Origin: Flavobacterium sp. KACC 22761
Lineage (GTDB): Bacteria; Bacteroidota; Bacteroidia; Flavobacteriales; Flavobacteriaceae
Length of the DNA stretch: 64,000 bases
Reading direction: 5' to 3'
Assembly (NCBI RefSeq): GCF_034058155.1
Contig: NZ_CP139148.1
Coordinates: 1,364,001 to 1,428,000, forward strand
Shown: positions 34,942 to 43,686 of the stretch, one piece after another
Layout: each line of letters starts with the position of its first letter
Position numbering within the stretch: the stretch's first letter is position 1
The notes under the pieces: generated by a model
Databases searched by the model: none
The model's input: the letters and a program-made list of their open reading frames with translations, nothing else
Told to the model about the DNA's origin: nothing
Made by a program: the position numbers and the translations under genes

Positions 34942-35790
34942 TTGTTTAGCGGCGTTATTTTTGAAGCAAAGCACATTATCAAAAACTGGACTACAGTTCT
35001 TTCGATCGTTACTATTTCGGTTTTACTAAGTTTATTAGCATTTACACCCGGCAAAAAAGAAAATCATTATGACTTCGAAATGCGTATCCAAATATGGCCT
35101 TATTGTTTTCTGTTTTTCTTTTTAATTTTAACGATTGTCATGATGAAAGACAAAATAATTCCAAAACTGACAGAAGGAATTACACTGCTTCAATCATTAG
35201 CCGTTTTTTATTGGATTTGGGATTTTAGTTATTTAAAAAATCACTTTTTACTTTTATTTTTTATAATTGGTTTTATAGCGCCTTTTTGGGCTTTTTCAGT
35301 TTTCCACGCATTTTCAAAAAGAGAATTAACTAAAAAAAGCAGATTAATACTCAGCATTTGGAGTATTTTCATATTTCTTTTATTTTCAATTGAAAACATA
35401 ATTAGAACTTTTCAAAATCAGCAGATCGAAAATACAGGCAACTTATTTGAAAGTCTTTATATTGGCCTTCAATATTTTCTCTTGGGAGTTTCGAGCGTCT
35501 ATATTGTCCAAAATTATTGCATGTTAATAGCTTTTTTGCCCTCAAAAGGCAGTTTCTTCAACAAAAAATATTATGCTGAAATAAAGGAAGCAAAAGCAGA
35601 ACATATAAACAGATTTTCTACAGAACAGATTAAAATTTCAAATGCTCTTTTTTGTCTGATTTTTGCCAGCACATTCTTCTATTTGAATCATTTTTACAAA
35701 GCAGTGCCTAAAAATATTGCCATTTGGTTAGTATTTGTAACTTTTCCAATACTTTTAAATTTTTATAAATCTCTAAAACAAAGAAATTAA
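34942..35790 (+). CDS. Multi-pass membrane protein of unknown function (TTG start)
   Basis: The 282-residue frame begins with TTG and encodes about seven hydrophobic segments: around TVLSIVTISVLLSLLAFTPG, YCFLFFFLILTIVMM, FLLLFFIIGFIAPFWAF, ILSIWSIFIFLLFSI, YFLLGVSSVYIVQNY, ALFCLIFASTFFYL and NIAIWLVFVTFPILL. I recognise no family. The frame is open upstream but has no ATG, and the first ATG inside would remove the first helix. Together with the preceding 59-codon frame, this suggests either a non-ATG start or a frameshifted longer gene. Confidence 0.6.
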   Translation: MFSGVIFEAKHIIKNWTTVLSIVTISVLLSLLAFTPGKKENHYDFEMRIQIWPYCFLFFFLILTIVMMKDKIIPKLTEGITLLQSLAVFYWIWDFSYLKNHFLLLFFIIGFIAPFWAFSVFHAFSKRELTKKSRLILSIWSIFIFLLFSIENIIRTFQNQQIENTGNLFESLYIGLQYFLLGVSSVYIVQNYCMLIAFLPSKGSFFNKKYYAEIKEAKAEHINRFSTEQIKISNALFCLIFASTFFYLNHFYKAVPKNIAIWLVFVTFPILLNFYKSLKQRN

Positions 35791-35926
35791 TCCATACTAC
35801 TTATTATAGATTGAAGAAAAGCCAACGCCAAACAAAAACGAATATTATAATACCTATTGTTTTAGTATAGTATAAACCGTAATTTTATTCCGTCTAAAAA
35901 AGTTTGAGCTTAAAAAAGATAAAAAT

Positions 35927-36829
35927 ATGGTAGAAAGAACAGCATTAGAATATTACGTTTTAGATGTATTTTCAAATAAAAGCTATCAAGGAAATCCACT
36001 TTCTGTGGTTTTTACAAATGGTAATCTAAAATTAGAAACCTATCAGGATATTTCTAAAGAATTTCGCTATTCTGAAACCTCATTTGTTTATTATTCTCCA
36101 CGAGATAAAGCGCTCGTAGTTCGTTCATTTACTCCAACCGGAATCGAAATTGACGGAGCAGGACATAATTTACTAGGCGCAGTCTGCGGTGCATTGCTAA
36201 AAGGAATGCCCATTTTTGACGAACAAAACGAAAGCGAACCTTTTGTAGTCATGAAACATTCAGCAATTCCGGTGACTGTAAGCTTTGATCCCGATACATT
36301 TTATCCCGTAGTGCAAATGCATCAAAAATCGGCTGTCATCAAACAGGAAATCCCGACCTATAAAATTGCCGTAGCGCTTGGCTTAAAAATTGAAGATTTA
36401 GATGTAAATGCTTTTGTTCCCACTGTAGTTAAAACAGAAGTCGCGCATACAATGGTTCCTATAAAAAACAGTTACTTGCTCAACAGCTTTGTTCCAGACA
36501 ATCAGCTTTTGATTGAAATTTCAAAAGAATATAATTTTGAAGGTTTTTATTGTTTTACCATTGCTGATGAAGGTCAAGAGCATATCGTCGAAACACGATT
36601 TTTCAACCCAATAATCGGAATAAATGAAGATCCAGCGACAGGAACCGCTGCCGGACCTTTAATTGGTTTTTTAACTCAAAAGAAATTCACCAAATCAGAT
36701 AAAGAATATAAAATTCTTCAAGGTGTAAGATTAAAACAAGCCTCAATGATTGAAGTAATGAATCGTGAAGAAGACATTTTAGTTGGTGGTTCTTCGATCA
36801 TAACCATGAAAGGCGAACTTTATATTTAA
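35927..36829 (+). CDS. PhzF-family isomerase/epimerase-like protein
   Basis: The 300-residue protein has the two-fold diaminopimelate-epimerase-like fold of PhzF: YYVLDVFSNKSYQGNPLSVVF at the start, the catalytic Glu in FRYSETSFVY, RSFTPTGIEIDGAGHNLLGAV, and the C-terminal NEDPATGTAAGPLIGFL. Lysosomal or phenazine roles known elsewhere do not transfer, because no phenazine genes are nearby. It probably isomerises a small acid; the substrate is unknown. It is monocistronic. Confidence 0.92.
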   Translation: MVERTALEYYVLDVFSNKSYQGNPLSVVFTNGNLKLETYQDISKEFRYSETSFVYYSPRDKALVVRSFTPTGIEIDGAGHNLLGAVCGALLKGMPIFDEQNESEPFVVMKHSAIPVTVSFDPDTFYPVVQMHQKSAVIKQEIPTYKIAVALGLKIEDLDVNAFVPTVVKTEVAHTMVPIKNSYLLNSFVPDNQLLIEISKEYNFEGFYCFTIADEGQEHIVETRFFNPIIGINEDPATGTAAGPLIGFLTQKKFTKSDKEYKILQGVRLKQASMIEVMNREEDILVGGSSIITMKGELYI

Positions 36830-36951
36830 TAGCAAAATATTCACATAATTTGATACCAAATTAAAACAGTAATTGTTAAAATCTGAAAAATAATAATATA
36901 TTTGAGTTAATTTAACACTTAACCCACAATCTACTTTTAACAACTATTAAC

Positions 36952-37686
36952 ATGGATCGAATCGTAATTCTTTTTAGGCTTGCAGTAGCAATTTTTCTAT
37001 TTTACATACTTAATTATTTATTATACAGTGCTTTTAATCAAATTCCAGTTTTTATAAGTGCTCCAATAAATGGTATTTTAGTAATTGGAGCGTTGTATTA
37101 CATTTATAAAAGCAGAAAACAATTTATTATTGATAACGAAGACGAAGAAGGGATGCCTTTTCAGTTAGAAAAATCAAGTTATTTTTTCATACCCGTAGGG
37201 GCTTTTATTGCATTTTTTCTGGTTACTTCTAGTTTTAGAACCACACTTTATATTGACAATGGAAAATCTGTTCCTGTTGAAGTCAAAATCTCTTCAGAAC
37301 CCATACAAACCATTGCTCCAAATAGCTTTATAACTACCGAAGTTCCTATCGGGCAAAACGAAATAACCATAAATGGAAAGAAAAAAACCATAAACATTGC
37401 AGACAACGGACGATGGGTTTATAATGTAGACAATTTGAATTCTTATATCGAAAGTACCGTCGATTACGCAAGTCAGGAAATCAGAAGCATACATCCAGAA
37501 AAAGACACCACTGTAACAAAACTCTCTGTAGATAAAATTATCCATAAAGAATTTTTCAAACTAGAATCGGATTTTATTTTTGAAGCCCCAGAAACCATAT
37601 CGGTTTCAAAAGAAGCCCAAACAGGTGAAATACACACTCAAACTGTTTTATATCGATTACCAAAAGAATTATCTCAGTTAAAATAA
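36952..37686 (+). CDS. Unassigned membrane protein with periplasmic beta domain
   Basis: The 244-residue protein has three membrane helices in its first 90 residues (IVILFRLAVAIFLFYILNYLL, FISAPINGILVIGALYYIY, YFFIPVGAFIAFFLVTSS). A strand-rich domain of about 150 residues follows (TTLYIDNGKSVPVEVKI, NEITINGKKKTINI), ending in a TVLYRLPKEL tail. The latter half resembles small Ig-like or transthyretin-like folds that set a protein or metal on the outside of the membrane, but I recognise no family. A terminator follows, and the IS3 element is inserted just beyond it. Confidence 0.65.
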   Translation: MDRIVILFRLAVAIFLFYILNYLLYSAFNQIPVFISAPINGILVIGALYYIYKSRKQFIIDNEDEEGMPFQLEKSSYFFIPVGAFIAFFLVTSSFRTTLYIDNGKSVPVEVKISSEPIQTIAPNSFITTEVPIGQNEITINGKKKTINIADNGRWVYNVDNLNSYIESTVDYASQEIRSIHPEKDTTVTKLSVDKIIHKEFFKLESDFIFEAPETISVSKEAQTGEIHTQTVLYRLPKELSQLK

Positions 37687-37691
37687 CTCAT

Positions 37692-37727
37692 AAAAAAAGC
37701 TGCATCCTGAAAATGCAGCTTTTTTTA
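37692..37727 (+). terminator. Rho-independent terminator
   Basis: Arms 37692-37705 and 37713-37726 (A7 followed by GCTGCAT, and its complement) with a 7-base loop end in T7. It lies 6 bp past the stop at 37686 and 11 bp before the left end of the IS3 element. Confidence 0.85.
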
Positions 37728-37776
37728 TTTTAAAAACTGTCTTGTCCTGAAATAGCGATACACAAAAAGTATCATT

Positions 37777-38211
37777 ATGGAAAAAGATCAAGAATTACGC
37801 TATGTAAAGCGCACCCAAAAAGATTACAGCATGTCTTTTAAGCTTCAAATTGTTCAGGAAATAGAACAAGGAAGAATTTCAATTTCCCAGGTTAAAAAAG
37901 ATTATGCCATTCAGTCCCGTTCTACAATCGTTCAATGGCTTCGAAAATTTGGTAACTTTGATTGGGACAATCAAACACCTTCTGCTATGCCAAAATCTCC
38001 TGAACAAAAAATAATGGAACTTGAAGCCAAAGTGAAATTATTAGAAAAACAAAAATCATTTTTAGAACAGCAGGCTTACGTTGCCGATAAAAAAGCTATT
38101 ATTTTCGATATGATGATTGATATAGCAGAAAAAGAATATCAAATTGACATTCGAAAAAACTCACCACCCGAACAATCGAACATTTTAAAGAAGAACATCA
38201 ACAAACAATAA
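37777..38211 (+). CDS. IS3-family transposase OrfA (helix-turn-helix protein)
   Basis: The 144-residue protein carries an HTH domain (MSFKLQIVQEIEQGRISISQVKKDYAIQSRSTIVQWLRKFG) that binds the element's ends. A leucine-zipper-like helix follows (IMELEAKVKLLEKQKSFLEQQ), which mediates dimerisation and is typical of IS3 OrfA. Near its end lies the heptamer A_AAA_AAC (38154-38160) in the right phase for a -1 frameshift into orfB. It also overlaps orfB by one base (TAATG). Confidence 0.93.
   Translation: MEKDQELRYVKRTQKDYSMSFKLQIVQEIEQGRISISQVKKDYAIQSRSTIVQWLRKFGNFDWDNQTPSAMPKSPEQKIMELEAKVKLLEKQKSFLEQQAYVADKKAIIFDMMIDIAEKEYQIDIRKNSPPEQSNILKKNINKQ
38154..38160 (+). other. Programmed -1 ribosomal frameshift site (A_AAA_AAC)
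   Basis: The bases AAAAAAC lie in the orfA reading phase as A, AAA, AAC (codons Arg-Lys-Asn). This is the X_XXY_YYZ pattern used by many IS3 elements. Slipping back one base joins 128 OrfA residues to a frame open from 38160 to 39077, giving an OrfAB fusion of 433 residues. The bridge (HFKEEHQQTI, then MFACTLFGIDRQVYYRR) reads as natural IS3 transposase sequence. Confidence 0.75.
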
Positions 38212-39077
38212 TGTTTGCCTGTACTTTGTTCGGGATAGACAGACAGGTTTATTATCGAAGAATAAAAAGAACCAGTTCCAGAAAGCTTATTGCCTCAGAA
38301 GTTATTAGTCTGGTTTTGAAAATTAGAAATACAATGCCCCGAATAGGGGCAAAAAAACTGTATTATCTTTTAAAAATCCAATTGAATCAACTCAAAATCG
38401 GCAGGGATAAATTTATAGATATACTTAGAGCTAATCATTTATTAATAACACCTAGGCGTTCTTATCATATAACAACAAACTCTCATCATAGATTTAGAAA
38501 GCATGAGAATCTAATATTGGATTTAAAAATCTGCAGACCAGAACAAGTCTGGGTATCAGACATAACTTATGTCGGAAAAAGAGAGAATCCATGTTATTTA
38601 AGTCTTATAACAGATGCTTACTCTAAAAAAATAATGGGTTTTTATGTGGCAGATAATATGAATACTAAAAGCAGTTTAACAGCTTTAAAAAATGCAATAA
38701 AACAGCGCCGAGACAAAGGAAAAACATTAATCCACCATTCAGATAGAGGACTTCAGTATTGTTCTGATCAATATCAAAAACTATTATATAAAAACAATAT
38801 AAGATGCAGTATGACACAAAACTCTGATCCTTATGAAAATGCAGTGGCGGAGAGAATAAATGGAATTTTAAAACAAGAATTTAATATTGATAAATTTAAT
38901 CAGCAACTTGCTGTGATGAAGATTTTAATAAAAGATGCAATTGAGGTTTATAATAATGAAAGACCCCATTATTCTAATTATATGCTAACACCCAATCAAA
39001 TGCACAAACAAAACATAGTAGAAATGAGAACTTATAAAACAAAAACACCTGCAAAAAAAGTTCTTACAGGTGTTTAA
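38211..39077 (+). CDS. IS3-family transposase OrfB (DDE catalytic part)
   Basis: The 288-residue part contains the rve integrase core. The catalytic triad is Asp117 in WVSDITYV, Asp178 in HHSDRGLQY and Glu214 in ENAVAERINGILKQEF, with 35 residues between the second Asp and the Glu (DD35E). The N-terminal HTH_21-like piece has RQVYYRRIKR and RIGAKKLYYLL. The C-terminal YNNERPHYSNYMLTPNQ box is typical of IS3. It is expressed as an OrfAB fusion by frameshifting, and possibly alone by TAATG reinitiation. Confidence 0.95.
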   Translation: MFACTLFGIDRQVYYRRIKRTSSRKLIASEVISLVLKIRNTMPRIGAKKLYYLLKIQLNQLKIGRDKFIDILRANHLLITPRRSYHITTNSHHRFRKHENLILDLKICRPEQVWVSDITYVGKRENPCYLSLITDAYSKKIMGFYVADNMNTKSSLTALKNAIKQRRDKGKTLIHHSDRGLQYCSDQYQKLLYKNNIRCSMTQNSDPYENAVAERINGILKQEFNIDKFNQQLAVMKILIKDAIEVYNNERPHYSNYMLTPNQMHKQNIVEMRTYKTKTPAKKVLTGV

Positions 39078-39136
39078 TTAAATATATTTGTCTAATAATC
39101 TGTATCGATTATTTAGGACTAGTCAAACTAAAAAAC

Positions 39137-39364
39137 TTAGTTTGTTTTCATCGGAGGCAAATCAAACGCTTTTGAATCGTGTTCAAAGTTGTTTCTATGC
39201 GCACCATCGCAAAATGGCTTATTTGCAGAATGTCCGCAACGGCAAAGTCCTAATGCTTGTCTTCCTTGTAATCCGTAAAGTGTTCCTTCTGGATCCATGA
39301 TTTCAAAATCGCCTTCAATTTTGATTGATCCGTTTTTATTGATGATTAATTTAGTCTTGCTCAT
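39137..39364 (-). CDS. CDGSH iron-sulfur domain protein
   Basis: The 75-residue protein has one CDGSH motif: CRCGHSANKPFCDGAH, with three Cys and one His that ligate a 2Fe-2S cluster. An N-terminal strand region (KLIINKNGSIKIEGDFEIMDPEG) precedes it. Such proteins act in redox or Fe-S traffic. It is a complete gene of normal length for the bacterial form. Its stop is only 11 bp from the right end of the IS3 element, so its terminator was probably displaced by the insertion. Confidence 0.93.
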   Translation of the reverse strand: MSKTKLIINKNGSIKIEGDFEIMDPEGTLYGLQGRQALGLCRCGHSANKPFCDGAHRNNFEHDSKAFDLPPMKTN

Positions 39365-39500
39365 AAATTTTATTTTTTCGGATGCAAAGATTGCGAAATA
39401 TATTTTGAAGATTTTAATGCGAACGCTAGTTTAAACTGGTTCTATTTTAGTGGTGAATTCCAAAGAAATTCACAAAAAAGTTAGGTATTGCAATGAAATA

Positions 39501-39631
39501 ATCTCGCAAAGACGCAGAGTCGCAAAGTTTTTTAATTTTAGCCACAGATTGATAAGGATTTAAATGATTTTAACTTAAATCTGCTCAATCTGCATGAAAC
39601 AAATCTTTGCGACTCTGCGTCTTTGCGAGAT
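39501..39631. repeat. Inverted pair of 8-bp-period CGCAAAGN arrays
   Basis: The 345-bp gap 39365-39709 holds no gene. Arms 39501-39527 and 39605-39631 are perfect 27-bp complements, each made of CGCAAAGA, CGCAGAGT and CGCAAAG units in 8-bp register with ATCT borders. The loop contains CCACAGATT-type sequence and a short AATCTGCTCAATCTGC repeat. The structure could form a long cruciform or RNA hairpin between the CDGSH and metG promoters. Confidence 0.85.
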
Positions 39632-39682
39632 TAAAAACTTCAGCGAATCTCCACGTAATATCAAAATCTCAATTCTATTGCT

Positions 39683-39690
39683 TATTTTTG
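39683..39690 (+). promoter_or_regulatory. -7 promoter element (TAttTTTG) for metG
   Basis: TATTTTTG lies 19 bp before the metG ATG and matches TAnnTTTG, which predicts a leader of about a dozen bases. Confidence 0.55.
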
Positions 39691-39709
39691 CACTCAATAA
39701 AATTGAGTT

Positions 39710-41767
39710 ATGACACAGAATCCAAAGAGATATACAATCACGGCGGCATTGCCTTACACCAATGGACCTATTCATATTGGCCATTTGGCGGGAGTTTACG
39801 TGCCTGCAGATATCTATTCGAGATACTTGCGCCTGCAAGGAAAAGATGTAGCATTTATTTGCGGAAGCGATGAACACGGCGTTGCAATTTCGATGAAAGC
39901 CAAAAAAGAAGGAATCACGCCACAGGAAGTTATTGATAAATATGATGGAATTATCCGCAAATCTTTTTCTGATTTCGGAATTTCATTTAATAATTATTCT
40001 AGAACTTCTGCAAAAGTTCATCATGACACAGCTTCTGAATTCTTTAGAACATTATATGATAAAGGAGATTTTATTGAAGAAGTTACTGAACAATTGTACG
40101 ATGCAAAAGCGAATCAGTTTTTGGCCGATCGTTTTGTTGTAGGAACTTGTCCAAAATGTGATAATCCAGAAGCTTACGGAGATCAATGCGAAAAATGTGG
40201 ATCTACTTTGAACGCGACAGATTTGATCAATCCAAAATCGACAATTACTGGAGAAACTCCAATTTTAAAAGAAACTAAACACTGGTTTTTACCTTTAGAC
40301 AGATATACCGATTTCTTAACTGAATGGATTTTAGTTGGACATAAAAACGACTGGAAAACTAATGTTTACGGACAAGTAAAATCGTGGATTGACGCAGGAT
40401 TAGAGCCTCGTGCTGTAACGCGTGATTTGGATTGGGGAATTGATGTTCCTGTTGAAGGGGCTGAAGGCAAAAAATTATACGTTTGGTTTGATGCGCCTAT
40501 CGGATACATTTCTTCTACAAAAGAATGGGCCGCGCGTGAAGGAAAAGATTGGGAACCGTATTGGAAAGATGAAGAAACGAAATTGGTTCACTTTATCGGA
40601 AAAGACAATATTGTTTTCCACTGTATCATTTTCCCAGCAATGTTAAAAGCGGAAGGAAGTTATATTTTGCCAGATAACGTTCCAGCAAACGAATTTTTGA
40701 ATTTGGAAGGAAACAAACTTTCGACTTCTAAAAACTGGGCGGTTTGGTTGCACGAATATTTAGAAGAATTCCCAGACAAACAAGATGTTTTGCGTTATGC
40801 ATTGACATCAAACGCGCCTGAAACAAAAGATAACGATTTTACTTGGAAAGATTTCCAAGCTAGAAACAACAATGAATTAGTTGCTGTTTTTGGAAACTTT
40901 GTGAATCGTGTTGTGGTTTTAACCAACAAATATTATGATGGCGTTATTCCAACTCCAAACGAATTTACAGAAGTTGACGAACAAACTTTAACCGAATTAA
41001 AAGCGTATCCAGCAGTAATTGCAAGTTCAGTGGAACGTTACAGATTCCGTGAAGCTTTAGGCGAATTGATGAATGTGGCTCGTTTAGGAAACAAATATCT
41101 TGCTGATGAAGAACCTTGGAAAGTAATGAAAGACAATCCGGAGCGTGTAAAAACTCAAATGTATGTGGCGTTGCAAATTGCTGCAGCTTTGAGCGTTTTA
41201 GCAGAACCGTTTTTGCCTTTTACTGCTGCAAAACTTTCAAGAATCCTTAAAAATGAAGGAAACCTAAAGTGGTCTGATGTTGCAGATAATTCAGAATTAA
41301 TTGCATCTGGACACAAAATTGGCGAAGCAGAGTTGCTTTTCGCTAAAATCGAAGACGAAGAAATACAAAAACAAATAGATAAATTGGAAGCAACAAAAAC
41401 GGCAAATCTTGCTGAAAGCAAACAACCAGAACCACAAAAAGATTTAATTCAGTTTGAGGATTTTGCGAAGATGGATATTCGTATCGGAACTATTTTGGAA
41501 GCTGAAAAAATGCCAAAAGCAAACAAACTTTTAGTTTTAAAAGTAGATACCGGAATCGATGTTCGTACGATTGTTTCGGGAATTGCTGAAAGTTTTTCTC
41601 CAGAAGAAATCATCGGAAAACGTGTTTCTGTTTTGGCAAATTTAGCACCAAGAGCATTACGTGGTGTTGAAAGCCAAGGAATGATCTTGATGACAACAAA
41701 TGCCGAAGGAAAATTAGTTTTCGTAAACCCAGATGCTGATGCACCTAATGGAGCGACTGTAAACTAA
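39710..41767 (+). CDS. metG: Methionyl-tRNA synthetase
   Basis: MetG charges tRNA-Met for initiation and elongation. The 685-residue class I enzyme shows [15 protein letters not shown] (HIGH at 22-25), a zinc knuckle with CPKC and CEKC pairs (residues about 147-165), [16 protein letters not shown], and the KMSKS motif as KLSTSK (336-341). A C-terminal tRNA-binding OB domain (about 575-685, [30 protein letters not shown]) promotes dimerisation. Nothing is missing. A strong terminator follows. Confidence 0.97.
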   Translation: MTQNPKRYTITAALPYTNGPIHIGHLAGVYVPADIYSRYLRLQGKDVAFICGSDEHGVAISMKAKKEGITPQEVIDKYDGIIRKSFSDFGISFNNYSRTSAKVHHDTASEFFRTLYDKGDFIEEVTEQLYDAKANQFLADRFVVGTCPKCDNPEAYGDQCEKCGSTLNATDLINPKSTITGETPILKETKHWFLPLDRYTDFLTEWILVGHKNDWKTNVYGQVKSWIDAGLEPRAVTRDLDWGIDVPVEGAEGKKLYVWFDAPIGYISSTKEWAAREGKDWEPYWKDEETKLVHFIGKDNIVFHCIIFPAMLKAEGSYILPDNVPANEFLNLEGNKLSTSKNWAVWLHEYLEEFPDKQDVLRYALTSNAPETKDNDFTWKDFQARNNNELVAVFGNFVNRVVVLTNKYYDGVIPTPNEFTEVDEQTLTELKAYPAVIASSVERYRFREALGELMNVARLGNKYLADEEPWKVMKDNPERVKTQMYVALQIAAALSVLAEPFLPFTAAKLSRILKNEGNLKWSDVADNSELIASGHKIGEAELLFAKIEDEEIQKQIDKLEATKTANLAESKQPEPQKDLIQFEDFAKMDIRIGTILEAEKMPKANKLLVLKVDTGIDVRTIVSGIAESFSPEEIIGKRVSVLANLAPRALRGVESQGMILMTTNAEGKLVFVNPDADAPNGATVN

Positions 41768-41784
41768 GTTTTGTAAAACATGCA

Positions 41785-41837
41785 AAATTGCGTGAATCGG
41801 TTAACATTATTAATTGATTCACGCAATTTGCTTTTTT
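41785..41837 (+). terminator. Rho-independent terminator after metG
   Basis: Arms 41785-41798 and 41816-41829 (AAATTGCGTGAATC and its complement) form a 14-bp stem with a 17-base loop. A T6 run follows at 41832-41837. It lies 18 bp past the metG stop. Confidence 0.85.
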
Positions 41838-41861
41838 CTAGACGCCTAAAAAACAAACAAA

Positions 41862-42746
41862 ATGAAACTCACCAAACCAAGATTAGCCCTAATCTGCGGT
41901 ATACTTTGCATATCAATTTTTCCAATATTGGTAAAATTACGCTTAACACCAGGCTTAATTTCGGCTTTTTACCGAATGTTTTTTGCTGTGACCTTGCTTT
42001 TTCCTTATGTAATTTTGAGCAATAACTTTAGGCTTCCAAGTTTGAAATTTGCACTTTTGGCAGCACTTTGCGGTATTTTATTTGCTTCAGATGTTGCCGT
42101 TTGGAATATCGCTATTCAAGAATCAAGCGCGACGCAAGCTTCATTGCTGACAAATTTATCACCGGTTTGGGTTGGCGTCGGTTCATTTTTATTTTTAAAA
42201 TCAAAACCTGCAACAAATTTCTGGATTGGAACGCTCGTTGCTTTATTCGGAATGGTGACTTTAGTTGGTTTTGAATTTTTTATTGATTTAAACTTCAATC
42301 AGGCTTTCCTATTTGCAGTTTTATCGGGAATTTTATATTCGATTTATCTTTTGGTCAGCAAAAATGTACTGTCAGTAGTTGATGTGCTTTCGTTTATGAC
42401 GATCAGTTTAACAGCTTCAAGTATCTATTTGGGAATTTTATGTTATGCGCTAAACGAACCTTTCAGAGGATTTTCAAATGCAGGCTGGTTTGTTCTGATT
42501 CTTCAAGCTGTAATTTGCCAATTGTGTGCTTGGCTTTCGATTAGTTATGCTACACAACACATGCGCGCAACCAGAGTATCATTGAGTTTACTAAGTCAAG
42601 CGGTAATTACATCCATTTTGGCTTGGTTGTTTTTGGAAGAAAAAATAACTTTACAGATGGTTTTCGGCGGAATCATTCTGCTTTTCGGAATCCGAATTAC
42701 GTTTTATGATAAAACCATTTCTTTGAAAAAGCTGTTTATAAAGTAA
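41862..42746 (+). CDS. EamA/DMT-family transporter
   Basis: The 294-residue protein has about ten membrane helices arranged as two EamA halves, for example PRLALICGILCISIFPILVKL at the start and LSQAVITSILAWLFLEEKITLQMVFGGIILLFG near the end. The first half includes ESSATQASLLTNLSPVWVGVGSFLFL, a typical EamA stretch. The substrate (a drug, amino acid or nucleotide sugar) cannot be told. It has no evident partner gene. Confidence 0.9.
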   Translation: MKLTKPRLALICGILCISIFPILVKLRLTPGLISAFYRMFFAVTLLFPYVILSNNFRLPSLKFALLAALCGILFASDVAVWNIAIQESSATQASLLTNLSPVWVGVGSFLFLKSKPATNFWIGTLVALFGMVTLVGFEFFIDLNFNQAFLFAVLSGILYSIYLLVSKNVLSVVDVLSFMTISLTASSIYLGILCYALNEPFRGFSNAGWFVLILQAVICQLCAWLSISYATQHMRATRVSLSLLSQAVITSILAWLFLEEKITLQMVFGGIILLFGIRITFYDKTISLKKLFIK

Positions 42747-42756
42747 AAAATCAGCT

Positions 42757-42933
42757 CACAGATTTCCACAGATTAAAAGGATTAACACAGATTATTAATT
42801 AATTTTAGAAAAAGTTCTCCCGCAGATTTGAGTAGATTTATTTAAAAATCCTTCTAATCCCAGTAATCTGTGGCAATAATTATTGTAATTCGTGAATTGC
42901 TTCGCCTGTTCGCTATCGCTCGGGTCGTGGCAG
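42757..42933. repeat. CACAGATT-type inverted repeat and GC-rich fragment
   Basis: The 232-bp gap holds no gene. It contains CACAGATT and CCACAGATTAAAAGGATTA on its left, with a partly complementary AATCCTTCTAATC and AATCTGTGG on its right (about 42850-42890). A GC-rich tail follows (GCTTCGCCTGTTCGCTATCG, then CTCGGGTCGTGGC) near 42900-42932. The tail resembles fragments of dispersed repeats like the one at 32872. Confidence 0.55.
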
Positions 42934-42978
42934 AAAAACCTGAAACAAAGAAAACCTTAAACTTTAAACAAAAACACC

Positions 42979-43686
42979 ATGTTACATAAAACTAAAATAC
43001 CAAACCTAAAAGTAATCGCATTTGATGCTGATGATACTTTATTTGTGAACGAACCTTATTTCCAAGAAACCGAACATAAATTTTGCGCTTTGATGGAAGA
43101 TTATCTTTCACATCAAGGAATTTCACAGGAATTATTCAAAATTGAAATTGCAAATCTTCCTTTATACGGTTACGGAATCAAAGGCTACATTCTTTCGATG
43201 ATTGAAACCGCAATGAACATTTCAAACAATACGATTCCTGTTGCTGTAATTGAAAAAATCATTCAATACGGAAAAGAATTATTAGAAAAACCAATCGAGC
43301 TTTTAGACGGAATCGAAGAAACACTCGAAGCTTTAAAAGGCAAATACAAACTGGTTGTTGCCACAAAAGGCGATTTAAAAGATCAGCACAGCAAATTGCA
43401 CCGTTCTGGTTTGGGACATTATTTTCATCATATTGAAGTAATGTCAGACAAACAGGAAATTGATTATCAGAAACTTTTAGGCCGTTTAGATATTGAGCCA
43501 CACGAATTTTTGATGATTGGAAACTCACTAAAATCAGATGTTTTGCCGGTTTTAGGAATTGGCGGTTATGCAGTCCATATTCCGTTTCATACTACTTGGG
43601 AACATGAAAAAATTAATCATACTATCGAACACGAGCATTTTAGTTCTTTTGAAACAATTGCGCAAGTGGTTCCGAATTTATTATAA
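42979..43686 (+). CDS. HAD-superfamily hydrolase
   Basis: The 235-residue protein has the HAD phosphatase motifs: motif I FDADDTLFVN (nucleophile and acid-base Asp), motif II VVATKGDLKDQ (Thr), a Lys in the LLGRLDIEP area, and motif IV in MIGNSLKSDVLPVLGIGG. An insert between motif I and II forms a helical cap. The substrate, probably a sugar phosphate or nucleotide, is unknown. Its last base overlaps the start of the acetyltransferase gene (TAATG), so the pair is coupled. Confidence 0.9.
   Translation: MLHKTKIPNLKVIAFDADDTLFVNEPYFQETEHKFCALMEDYLSHQGISQELFKIEIANLPLYGYGIKGYILSMIETAMNISNNTIPVAVIEKIIQYGKELLEKPIELLDGIEETLEALKGKYKLVVATKGDLKDQHSKLHRSGLGHYFHHIEVMSDKQEIDYQKLLGRLDIEPHEFLMIGNSLKSDVLPVLGIGGYAVHIPFHTTWEHEKINHTIEHEHFSSFETIAQVVPNLL

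Larger units (their letters stand above)
37738..39125 (+). mobile_element. Intact IS3-family insertion sequence (1388 bp)
   Basis: The element runs from TGTCTTGTCCTGAAATAG at the left to a right end whose complement reads TGACTAGTCCTAAATAAT. The ends share TG.CT.GTCCT.AAAT.A.CGATACA, an imperfect inverted repeat of about 25 bp with the family's TG...CA tips. The trinucleotide AAC flanks both sides (37735-37737 and 39126-39128), a 3-bp target duplication typical of IS3. It carries overlapping orfA and orfB with an intact DDE motif. It landed between two convergent genes, behind the terminator of one and 11 bp from the stop of the CDGSH gene, so it disrupts nothing. Confidence 0.9.

Noticed and set aside
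37738..39125. IS3 element as a cause of gene disruption
   Set aside because: The flanking genes are complete, and both end before the AAC target duplication.
39088..39300. Plus-strand frame at the right end of the IS3 element
   Set aside because: It crosses the IS3 right inverted repeat and overlaps the CDGSH gene in antisense. Its sequence matches no family, and it arises from the insertion junction.
39692..39708. ACTCAAT/ATTGAGT hairpin before metG as a leader switch
   Set aside because: The predicted transcription start falls inside it, the stem is only 7 bp, and the leader would be about a dozen bases.
41780..42025. Frame over the metG terminator and the transporter start
   Set aside because: It is out of phase with the transporter gene and covers a strong terminator; no recognisable family.
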